Below are positions 1 to 10,600 of a stretch of DNA of 64,000 nucleotides, in pieces. The DNA comes from Gonium pectorale (taxonomy: Eukaryota; Chlorophyta; Chlorophyceae; Chlamydomonadales; Volvocaceae). Under the pieces are notes generated by a model. That model ran no database searches and was not told where the DNA came from. It saw only the letters and a program-made list of their open reading frames with translations. The position numbers and the translations under genes were made by a program. The stretch is from NCBI GenBank assembly GCA_001584585.1, contig LSYV01000098.1, positions 41,941 through 105,940 on the forward strand, written 5' to 3'. Position 1 is the first letter of the stretch. Every line of letters begins with the position of its first letter.

Positions 1-1554
1 CAGCGTCCGTGCCATTTTTGGTTTTTTCGGAGCATCACTGGGGCTTCTTCCCGACCTTATAACCCTGGTGTGCGGTGAAGGGCAGTGTACAGCAGGAAGT
101 TAGCACACCAAAGTCGTGCGTGGGCTCAAGGATGAACATGTTATGACGACACGCGATGGTTGGCGGGCAGGATCCTCAGCCGAGTATGTTTGTCGTTCAT
201 CTGTATCCGTGCCATTTTTGGTTTTTTCGGAGCATCCCCGGAACTGCCGCCAACCAACCAAAGCTGGAGCTACGCCGAGGGGCGAACCGCGCGCGTTGTG
301 CAAACCAAGACAACCAAGACAACTGTGCACGGCATGCGGCTCCTCAGCAGGTGATGTTGTCATTCACCGCATTGCGTCAGTGCCATTTTTGGTTTTTTCC
401 TGGGCATCACAGGAGCTCGCGGCATGCACTCCCCAAATCTCCGTAGGTCCAGGTTTGCGTTCTCTGGGAACGTTATGGCAGTCGAGCATGCACCGGCCGG
501 CCGGCACGCTATGCTGTTGAGTGGGGGCGCTGAGACGCCCGCACAACACGCGCATGCGCATCAGGTAGGAGCGCGTGTGGAAGGAGGTGTACGACGGGGC
601 AAAGTGATGTGCATGAAACAGGTTGCTATGTACGTCCTTGGGCGCCCGTAAGCTCCTCAGCCGAGGTTGTTTTTCGTTCATCAGCGTCCGTGCCATTTTT
701 GGTTTTTTCGGAGCATCACTGGGGCTTACGTTCAGGCGTGCTCAACGGATGCCCGCAGATGCGGGCTGCGACGGCGCGACAATGTGCGGTGCGGTGCGTT
801 TGCCGGAAAATGCGTGCACAAGCGCGCAGCTCCTCAGCAGGTTGTGTTGTCTCTCACGGCAGTTGCGTCGGTGCCATTTTTGGTTTTTCCTGGACATCAG
901 TGGAGCGCTGGAATGCTGCGCACGGCCCCAACCTCATGCCAGGCGCTACGTGCTGGCGGGGCAGTGCGTGTGCCCGACCATGGAGCATGCGGGACCACGA
1001 GCCGCTGCGACTGCTTCAATGCCAGGCATGAGTGCGCGGTGTAGATGCAGCGGACAGCCATGTAGCGGCGAGCAATGCGCGGCGGCGCAGCAATTCCATC
1101 AGCAGGTGTGGTTCTGTCGCTCACGAGTTGGCTTCGGTGCCATTTTTGGTTTTTTTCCTGGGCATCATTTGGAGCATCGCTCGTCCCCGGCCCGCCTCCG
1201 CGCCAGTGTACACTGGCGCAGTGCAGCTCGAGCCTCGAGGCAGCTTTGTGCAATGCATCGCAGGAGCGGGGCCGCCCCGCATGTGCGTGAGCCTCCCCGC
1301 ACTTCAGGGCGTCATACATGTCAAGCCGTACCACACTGCACACACATACACCACCCTCGTCGTATGCGTTGTTCCTTTCCAACACATACACCACACGCAC
1401 AGTCGGGTGGAAGCGCGGGGGAGAGCCCTCAACGTCCACACCGCCTCTCCGCCACCAACCCATTCGGCCGGTCCTCCCCACGCGCCTGGGGTTACCCTCT
1501 CCCCCCGCCCAGCCACCCGCCAACCTACCCAGTACCCACTACCCGAGCACCCAC
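1..1554 (-). other. Intron of the PheRS beta gene (no coding sequence seen)
   Basis: The last visible exon of the synthetase gene ends at 1555 with a GTGGGT donor on the minus strand, so this stretch should be intron continuing off the left edge. None of the roughly 200 missing C-terminal residues of the enzyme can be recognised in any frame. Most of it is occupied by the repeat family at 3-1175. The long plus-strand open frame over 623-1981 is a GC-rich chance frame running through repeats and through antisense exon sequence. Confidence 0.6.
3..1175 (+). repeat. Diverged repeat family, six copies
   Basis: A core GTGCCATTTTTGGTTTTTT recurs near 8, 209, 381, 691, 871 and 1137, with one T lost in the copy at 871. 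The flanks are shared as well: CTCCTCAGC about 40-50 bases upstream and GCATCA just downstream. Two subtypes are visible: one ends CGGAGCATC (near 8, 209, 691) and one ends CCTGGGCATC or CCTGGACATC (near 381, 871, 1137). Spacing between like pairs (209 to 691, 381 to 871) is about 480-490 bases, which suggests an old tandem duplication of a two-subunit unit. No coding potential is shared among copies. Confidence 0.85.
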
Positions 1555-4500
1555 CCGCCTGGGGATGTTGTTGTACCCGTGCGCGATGGCCACGTCCTCA
1601 GCCACGTCGCACGCGTGCAGGATGTCGGACCGGGTGGGCGGCACACGCACCGACAGCTGCTTGCCGTCGGCGCCCAGCTCCGCCCTCAGCTGCGGGCGGG
1701 AAGCCAAGGGCAATTGTAACAGGGCTGTAGCCAAAATGCCGGTAACGGGACGGGGCGGCAGGCTGCAGGCAGCGCCGGTGAGCCCTAGCGCGAGGCGGCG
1801 GCTGCGGGACGCACGCAGCTGCCCAGCCGAGGACCAGGACGACCCCAAGTCGTGGGAAGAAATGCACAGTTCGCACGCCGCCAGGAGCCGCAGCATCGCA
1901 GTGCCGCCAACCGTTCACGACGCGACCGCAACTGTCAGCCGGTCAGCCGGTCAGCCGGCGCCCGCACCTGCATCTTGTTGAGCAGCTGTGCGATGTCGGG
2001 TCCGGGCAGCTGCAGCCCCAGCAGGCTGTTTACGTAGTCGGTGGTCAGGGTGAGCGAGCGGTACGACAGGTCGGGGTACACTGCACACATACACACGCGG
2101 GGAGCGCCGTTGTTACTTTGTTCGGCACATGGGCTGCCGGCTAGGATGCTTTTCTGCATGCCTGCCTGTCTCATACTCTCACACTGTCATGCACAGATCT
2201 TTTAGATCATATAGAACACACGGGGAGGTGAGCGGGGTTGAGCGGACCGGTCGGGACCAGGGTTTGCGCGCGCGATGCTTTTGCCTTCCCAGTTCGCCCG
2301 CCATGTTGCGGGTGGAGGGCCCGACCAGGGGAATCTGGAGCCCCCGCCTTGGAATGGAATGCCCTGCACCGCGAACCCGCGCCTGAGCAGCGCTGCAAAC
2401 ACAACCAGCCCTGGCACCCTCCTCACCGGCCTTGTTCCCGAACGCGTCCACCACCTCCACGGGCTCCACCACGAACGGCTGCTCCGCGTACTCGGCAAAC
2501 ATGGTCACCACCGTGTTCAGCACCACCTTGGCCTTGGTCAGGTCGGTGGCGGTGCACTCGATGAACACGTCGCGAGTGTCGAGCGAGATCTGCGGCCGCG
2601 GTCGCGTTCGGGACGGGAGGGCGACAGGGAGGGCGGACGCCGGTCGGCAGGGTGCCGTGCGCTGGCCCCTGCCGCATAAATCATTGGGGCCGCCACGGCG
2701 CGGGCTGAGCTCTGCGCCTTGTCGTGTCATGCGAGCTGTTGTCAATCGCATCAGCCCACAGCGCATGTACAAGGCACGGCCCACCGCCGACTGCAACCCC
2801 CCCCCCGTCGGGACGCGCGCATCGCGAGACTGCGACACCGAGAAACCCCTCCTCCGTCGCTCATGCACTTGCTCCCACGCCACCCGCCCCCACATAAATC
2901 GCCTTGTTTCGCCCTGCTCCACCTAGACACACCCCTGCATCCCCGCCGCCGGCCCCCTGACCCACCGCCGCTGCACCCCAGACCCACCGCTGCCGCCGGC
3001 CCCCGGACCCACCGCCGCTGCACCCCAGACCCAACCCCGCCGCCGGCCCCCCGACCCACCGCCGAGTGCGCCCCATTGATGATTGGCGGCAGCGACAGCA
3101 CAGTGCGGTTGGCGTCGTAGATGACGGGGTAGACCACGGAGCCGTGGATGATGGGCACGAACTTCTTGAGCTTTTGGTCGTTGTCCAGGTAGTACTACGT
3201 ACGGCAGGGTCGTACGGCACGATGCACGGCAGTGTTAGGTGCACGGCAGGGTGGGGCGGCACGGCGTACGGCGTACGTCGCACGGCGCGTGGCGCGCACG
3301 GTGCACGGCGGCGTGGTACGCCGAGGTGGGTTTGCGAACGCCGTCGAGGCGGCTTGAGCGCTTGGCCACACGCGCGGCGAGGGGACGGGGAGGCGGATGG
3401 GGTGGACAGGGTGCATCCCCGTCCGGACGCGCACGTGCGGTAGCGACAGCAACGTGGCGGTGCCGTCTGGCGATGCCGCCTACCGGCACGGCAGTCTGCA
3501 TTCAGGTTCTCATCAGCTTTAAACATTTCTTTGCGTCCGGAGCCCCGTCGTTGCTCGTTTCGGTCGTTCAAGCCGGCCCAAAGCGGGTCCGTAAGCAACG
3601 CCAGACACCTGGACCAGATCCTCCACATTTCAGCCCGAGTCCTGTCTACCTGACACTCTTTTTCAGTCCCCAGTCCTGTCTACCTGCATGAGCTCCTTGG
3701 CGTTGAACTCGCGGGTCTGCTTGAGCGGCACGAACTTGATGTCCTCGGGGGGCAGAGCCTCGTACGTGAAGGGGCCCTGCGTCGTGGGGCGCGACCACGC
3801 GTAGGGTTGGCAACGGCAGCGGCGGTCGCGTGCGGGAGGCCGGGGAGAGGCCGCAGCTCGGTTGCGGCGTTGGCGACGCACACCGCGGCGGGACCTCCTA
3901 CTGAGCTCGATCCCGCTGATGAGATCCCGTTGATGATGCCGTTGAGGGTGGTCGACAGTGGAACTCGTGACTTGTTCGTCGACGCGGCTCAAGCAGCCAG
4001 TTGCTTGCTGCAACGTCCCCTGACCAGCCACGCCGCCGACCGCCCAGCTTTGCAACGCCAGCCCCGGACCGGCCAGCCCCAGCCTCCAGGCCCGAGCCTC
4101 AAGCCTCGGTGCCCCCCCGCCCGCCTCCGACCGGCCGCCGCACCTTAATCGTCGCAAGGTCGTGCGTGCCGATGGCGACGAGGGTGCGCTGGCGGCAGAG
4201 GTTCTGGTGGAGCTTGTCCTGCAAGGCGCAAGGTCGGGGCATCGCACCCGATCGGCGGTGGGATCACGACACCGCGGGTCGCACGACGGGCATAGCCGCG
4301 TCCACAGAGGCCAGTACCCTGCCCCGGGCAGCGTCTCACAGACAGGACAGCTGCGGTGCCAGAGAGTAAAACGAGCGCCCGGCATATCCAGCGCCTACTC
4401 CCGCAAATCGTATCTGCTGTACTCATGGCATGGAAACTGCCCCGCGGTCGCCTGGCCACCCGTTGGTTGCGGTGCGGTGGGGCGCTCTGGGGTGCGGGGC

Positions 4501-6022
4501 GCGGCGGGGTGCGAACGGGTGCGGTGGGGTGCGGTCGCACCCACCTGCAGGTCGATGAACGAGTTGTACCGCGCCGCGTCGAACTTGACGCCACGCAGCA
4601 CCGCGCACACCACGAACGGGCGCACCAGCGCTGTCTCCGCCTTCACCACCATCTGCAGCGGCGCCCTGCCTGCAGCAATAACACCCCGGGGAGGAAGGAG
4701 AGTCGCGGACTTGGCGAGGGCGCAAGCCAGGAGGCTGCGGCCAGGAGACAAGGAAATGCGAGGGGGCGGTCCACCAGCGGCGCCTGGCGGCGCAGGCCCG
4801 GAGCTGGTGGCGTACGACGAGCAAATCGAAGGTGTTAATGGGGAGCAAACGGAAGGGAATGGCCGGTCCCTTGTTCGTTACCCAGGCCCTGTTTGTGCGC
4901 CATCCGTAGATGGTCCCCGGTACATCGCTGGTAAGCCTTTACAGACCCGTGCAGTGACCCGCCAACCCCCCATCGTCAGATGTCCTTCCCCGGCCGCTTT
5001 CCGTACGCGTTACCTCCACCCGTTGCTATTTACGTTTGTTTGTTGGGTCGGCCTACCTGCCATGTCCGCCATCCGGTACTCCGGCGACGCCTGGGTGCCA
5101 CGGAAGATGTTGAGGGCACGCGCAATACCCTGCACACCGAGTCAGACGCCTCAACACATCATGCTGCTAGCAGCAAACAGGTCGGCAGCAGGTAGCGCTG
5201 CCTCTGGTCGCCGTGATCCCTGGCGACAGGCGGCCTCCCGCCAGGGGGCCAGACGGCAGCCGTCGTCGGCCCCAGGATCAAGCTCTGGGACCCCTCATGC
5301 CCCTCCTCTTTCCGATACACCCCGCCGTCCAGTGCCGGACCCGGTCTGACCTCCACGCAGAGCATGTCGTAGCGGTTCGCGGGGATGTCAATCTTGTAGA
5401 TGACCTCCTCACTGGCAGCCGCCGCCTCGGCGGCCGCATCGCCACCCTTGGCCACCGCGCTGGCGAGCTCTTTGCGCAACATCTCCTTCTCCGACGTCTG
5501 CAATGGGGCGGCATCACCATGTATACAGCGCAGGGATAAACATTGCGCTCAGCTGCAGCTTCCCGTCACGCTAGCGTGTCAAAGTATGGGCGGCACGGCC
5601 GCGCGCTTCCGTGTCCACTCAAGGAGCGCTGAGCCCCTTCCCCACATTCCCCTTTGTTGCAAGCCACATCAGGACTGCTTCGCATGCCCCGGCACGTGCA
5701 AGCGTCGTGGGACCCGCGACCCACGGCCATCAAGGCTCCGCCCATCTGTCGCCAGGCACCTCACCACATCGTCCAGCTCAATCCCGTATTCGAAGCATAG
5801 CTGGTCGAATTCTTCATCAGCTGCACGTCAAGAGCACAACGTGCAATGGCAATGGACAGCGTCACTGGGCTGATCTAGGCACTAGCCGCATCAATCTAGT
5901 CATCCTTATCAGTATTGCCATGCAGATTTGATTGCCGCATTGGGGGCCCGCCGCCGGTACTTACTGTAAACGCGACCCAGCTTCTCAAAGAGCTTGTCGC
6001 GATTGACACCGACGGTGGGCAT
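1555..6022 (-). CDS. FARSB: Phenylalanyl-tRNA synthetase beta subunit, cytosolic type (3' end missing)
   Basis: This is the beta chain of the alpha2-beta2 enzyme that charges tRNA-Phe. Eleven exons join in phase: 6022-5965, 5820-5765, 5497-5351, 5129-5057, 4669-4545, 4218-4144, 3776-3684, 3194-3060, 2589-2427, 2080-1968 and 1689-1555, giving 391 codons. The start is [16 protein letters not shown], the typical N terminus of the archaeal/eukaryotic beta chain. Diagnostic blocks follow in order: [79 protein letters not shown] and [17 protein letters not shown]. The family is about 590 residues, so some 200 residues (the catalytic-core-like C-terminal domain) lie left of the window beyond an intron longer than 1.5 kb. 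Identity is secure. Whether the gene is intact is not visible here. Confidence 0.95.
2944..3065. repeat. Intronic minisatellite touching a splice donor
   Basis: About two and a half copies of a unit of roughly 46 bases, built around GCCGCCGGCCCCC, GACCCACCGCCG and CTGCACCCCAGACCCA. It lies in the intron after exon 8 of the PheRS beta gene. The last partial copy runs into the exon border: the donor GTGGGT (3059-3054, minus) and the preceding GGCG are part of the repeated unit. Confidence 0.8.
3196..3330. repeat. Low-complexity GYACGGC-rich intronic stretch
   Basis: A run of degenerate GTACGGC and GCACGGC heptamers in the intron before exon 8 of the PheRS beta gene (minus strand). Similar CGTACGG-rich runs appear in other introns, for example around 30550 and 41875. 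Confidence 0.6.
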
Positions 6023-7659
6023 GTTTAATGGTGTTGATGTGAAAAAGGATCTGCACAAGCTCACAACGCGCGGTAGGGCCGGCCCGGCGCAACCTGGCTG
6101 AACAATGCCAAGCCGGGCGCCCGCGTATACTTGTCGCACGCTAGATCTAAGTGCAAAAGCTGCTATCCGGGCAAACATGCGGCCATTCCGACATAGGATG
6201 GGTGTGCACACGTCGTGATTCGACCCTTTCTCAAACCGCCAAGTACATCTTGCCCTGCGTTTTGAGGGGTTTTTGTCATAGTACTTTGGGCACAATCCCG
6301 CAATCCACTCGTCGATATGGCACGGACAGTGACCTGACGTGCCCGAGGTCACGGCCGTAGTGTGCCGCACGCTCGCCGGTTGGCTTCTGCCGGGGCGCAA
6401 AACCTTTTTGTGCGCATGCCGAGAGGGCACTGCCTGGGCCGCCTTTGCTTGCCCTCAGGCGGACGGGATAAGCAGAAGTGCCGCCCTGCGGTCTGGCGCT
6501 TTCGTACTGTCCTTCAACCGCCAGCAGCGCTCTGCCTGATCGGAACGCTTTGGACCTCCAGTGTCAGACATGCCTGAAAGGCTAACGAGCAAGGGCAACT
6601 TACCCGGCAGCCCATGTACCCGCACCCTCCGCACCCGACCCAAACAATGTGACGCTGCGGTGACGCCGAGAAACTTAACGCTGGCGGTGCTGGGCTGGAC
6701 TGAGTAGCTGCTGAGCTCCAGTGCGTGCATTTCCACCAGTCATAGCACCGTCGCCCTGCATTTGCTCAAGGTCCGTGAGGGTACGTCCGGTGCGTCTATA
6801 CAATGGATCCGGTCGTGTGCCTGCTGGTCAAGGCAAGTGGCAGGTAAAACCCCAGGGAAGGGAACGTTACCAACGGGACGCTCCCACCTGAAACTTCAAT
6901 CGGCCGCATGTGTTGCCCGGAGCAATGCCCATTCCTTCAACGCAAAGTTAAATCGTGCGTCCACGATGTGCTCAAGCTAGTTTCCATACACGACCAGCCA
7001 CACGGTGGGTCCTTTGTCAACAACTTCCAGGTCTGAAACCGTGTTATCATATACCCAGGTAAAACCTGGCCGCTTTCCCTTTGGAGCGGTCAGCAGGGTG
7101 CAATAGTCCACCTATGCACAACCAACCGTCGGTTGCAATCCTACAGCAAACGCTTTGCATCGTGCAAAGGGGATATCAATCAAACTATTGCAGACAGCCT
7201 AGGTCCGTACACGGCTGCAGTGCAGTCCCATTCCTCAAGGTTGCCAGCGCAGGTGGAGCCGGCACCACATGTACCGTACCCTAACCCATGTGATGCATGC
7301 ATTCGCCCTGTCTCATACCCAACCGAGCATGCATGCCGCCACGGCCGTCGTTCCCAGGGGGGCAGAGCACCTGAAGGCATGGGTGGGGGGCAGGAGCGTG
7401 GCCGTCTTAACAGAGGGGTCTAAACAGGAGTTCATTGGCGAGAGTAAGACCGCATGTAGGGCTTCATGTGGTTGAACGGCTTGCGCTCTGCGCAGCAACG
7501 TTGGTTGGGCTGTCGCGTTCGCAAGGCATGGCGAGGCTGCGCACCACTCTGCCCTGTCCACAAACAGGCCGCTCCGACCAACTGTGAAGCCACTCACCCT
7601 GCAAGTGAGCACGCAGTACCTGTCGCATACATATTCTCAGGGCCGCTCACCTGGTTACT
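6023..7659. other. Intergenic spacer
   Basis: Lies between the start of the PheRS beta gene and the stop of the PHD-finger gene, both on the minus strand. It should contain the PheRS promoter and 5' UTR and the PHD gene 3' UTR. Open frames here (for example 6455-6736 minus) show no recognisable domain, splice-phase logic or conserved motif. I see no RNA gene. Confidence 0.5.
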
Positions 7660-10600
7660 CTAGGGTTGATGCTCCATGGGTGTGACGGCCCCCGCACCCG
7701 ACGGCCCGGACCCCGCTCGCCCTGCGTTGGCAGCTCCGCCTGAGCCGGAGGGATCGGCAGCAGCAAGCCCAGCCGGATCTGCGGCAAGAGCCGCGGCTGC
7801 GATTGTGCCCGGAGAGCCGACGGACGGGCGCCCCCGGACAGCCTGCGGGATCAAGACAACATGTTCTGACACGTATGTGGGGGCCTTGACGCCAGATATA
7901 CTATATGCGTGCCGTACATAGGCCATGACACGCAAGCACTGCATGTGTCATACGGCCAAAAGCCTGCCCGGCCACACCAGCGTTCGAAACATGTAAACAA
8001 CACGTGAACCGCCTCACCAGCCTCGCAAGCTGCCGCCAATGCGAGATCTCTGCGTCGGCCTGCTTCCGGGCCTCTGCCTTCTCCCGTATGAGCTGCTGCA
8101 CCTCGTTCCGCAGCGACACCACCTCGGCCTCCAGGCCGTCCGCATCTGGTACGCAGGATGGATGCGCAGGATGGGCACGCAGGACGTGACTACGCGAAAG
8201 CGAAGCCGACCTGTACTTCTCTGAATTTGCCATGGGAGAATGTATGCATGAGCCACGACGGCCGGCATGGGGCATAGACAATGCTGGATAAGAAAAACGT
8301 GGCGACCCGTCCCTTACTGCAAACCAAGCCTCGCTACTTACGGAGAACACCGGCGGTGGTATGGCCTTGCAATGCTTGACGCTGTGCCCGTGCCATCCCC
8401 CCCCTGCTGTGCAGCGAACCAGAGACCGGGACTCCACGGGTAGCTCTCACATGTATGGCACTTCCGGAACACTCACAGGTGTCTGTCAGACGCTGGGTTA
8501 AGGCCGCCGCGCCTCCGCTGGGCGGGCTGCCATCGGCTGCTGCGGCGCCTCCCATCGCCAAGACCTGCGCCTGGGCTTCCGCCGCCGCTGCGTTTGCCGC
8601 AGCGAGCTCTTGCCGCAGCCGTTCCATCCCTTCATCCCTCGCCTGCCGCTCGCGCTCTGCCGAGGCCGCCGCAGATTCCGCTGCTGCGGCCGCGCGATCC
8701 CGTTCTGCCGCAACCGCCGCTTCCAACTCGCGGACTGCCGCCTGCCGCGCTGCCGCCTCAGCCCGCCGTGCCACAGCCTCAGCCTGCTGCGCCGCCCGCG
8801 ACTCGGCCAGCTGCGCCTCCAGCTCCTGATTCCGGGCTGACAGTGCGGCTACGGCCGCGGCCGGATTTCCAGATGCCCCAGCCGGCTCCGGTGCAGCCAC
8901 GATCCGTAAAGCACGGAGCTCGACGGCCTGGCGCTCCAGCTGCAGCCTGCATAGCCGCAACGAACAAGTACCGTGAGGGAAAGATGAAAAGAACTTTGAA
9001 AAGAGAGTTAAAAGTGCTTGAAATTGTTGAGAGGGAAGCGATTGGCGCTTGTGGGTGCGCCCAGGCTTAAGCGGTCCATGCCATAACTCAGGGTGCCAAA
9101 TGCCTACAGGGCAAGGCGACGGCACAGCGCTGGTCGCGCAGAGCACCGACGGCCTGCAATTCCAAGGCAAGACCTTACGTGCCGAGCGTCGCACCTTTGC
9201 TGCTCCAGCTCCCGCGCCGAAGCGTCGAGCTGCTCTCGCAACCGGTCGTCCCGCTTCCTCAGCCGCGCCACCGCCTGGACAGCCCGCCTGGTAAGGGGCA
9301 CAAGGCGCTCCCAGCAGCCCGAGGCGGTCACAACTAGGCTCCCGCAGCGGTCCAGGGCTGGTGGGCAAGAACCAGGCGCAAGGGCCAAGGGGCCATCCGC
9401 GCACCAAGGTGTTGGTGAAAACACCAGGAATGACAGAACGCGCCATGTGGTTCATGCGTGGTCTGGTCAGTGGCTTGTGGCGCGTGCGTGCACAATAAGG
9501 ATTCTTTAGGTTGGGGTTCAACGGACGCGAAACGACCGCGGTTGCGGCTGTTGGTAGCATGAAAAGAAAGTCACCGGCACAATGACACGATCTAAGATAA
9601 GCTTGGAAGTGCCCGCTGCAGCCATGCTCCCGTACCAGGCCCAGAACCACTGCACTCACCCTCCTCTGCGGCTTCGCACTTCGCCACGACCACCGACCAC
9701 AGCTCCGCAATCGCGTCCGGCGTCCCAGTCGGCACGTTGCGCGGAAGCGACATCCGCGCCGGCCTGGCCCTGTTCTCTACAGCGACCGCGGCCTGCATTG
9801 CCGCTGTATCCGGGGCAAAGGGGAACTCCGTAAGGAGTGCCTCCAGCTCAGCAGCGAAGGCCGGCAAGGTAACGTCGTCGAGGTTGGCTGCCGCAGCGCG
9901 CTGGTCGTCCGTGACATCGCTGCTAGCGCTCTCGCCGTTAGCACCGAGACCCCCGGACCTTGCCGGCTCCGCGCCTGGGGGCGGGCCTTGCTGGACTGCT
10001 GGCGGCGCTGAGGCTACGGCGGCCTGGCCGGGGCCGGCGCCGCCAGCGTGCACGTCCGCCGAAGGCGCGGCAAGTCCCACGCCAGTACCTACATCAATCA
10101 CAATAGAACAGCAGCCTGTCAACAGTTGGGCAGGTGCAAGCCATGGTTCTAGCGGTGCAGGCGGAGTGTACTGCCTTGCTTCATCCTGCCATCACCGTCG
10201 CAGTGCATTCAACTTGGGGTGCTATTCTATCCACCTAATAAGTACCCCAGTCACTGCATTCTCAACCGACCTCCTTCCCGGGAAGCTGCCGCGGCTCCGG
10301 CACCGACTCCGACTTCGGCCGTTGGGGCACTGGCGTCGTCCCGGAGATGACCACTCGGCCCTGCTCCACCGGCCTCCGTGCCCTCCGCAGGCAGCACCGG
10401 CTGTTGCACCCTGCCTGCAGCGGGCTGCGTCGCATCTGGGCGTGGCTGCAGTGCGGCTATCCCCGCGAGGGTCCCGGCGGCGCCTGTCCGACGCTCAGTC
10501 GAGTCGGCTGGACTTGAGGGCGCTGCGGCAGGGGGTGCAAGAGGCCCGGGCGCCGGCAAGGCCGTGATCACGTCGTCGCCGCCGCTGCCAACACCACCAC

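Noticed and set aside
623..1981. Plus-strand open frame of 452 codons
   Set aside because: It runs through the repeat copies and then antisense across two true PheRS exons; composition is of the Arg/Ser/Pro-rich chance type and no domain is present.
6455..6736. 93-codon minus frame in the PheRS/PHD spacer
   Set aside because: No recognisable motif and composition like other chance frames in spacers.
8334..9710. Minus-strand open frame of 458 codons as a single exon
   Set aside because: It includes the antisense of the 28S rRNA fragment and reads exon 6 of the PHD gene in the wrong frame. The splice-based model keeps the coiled-coil frame across all borders.
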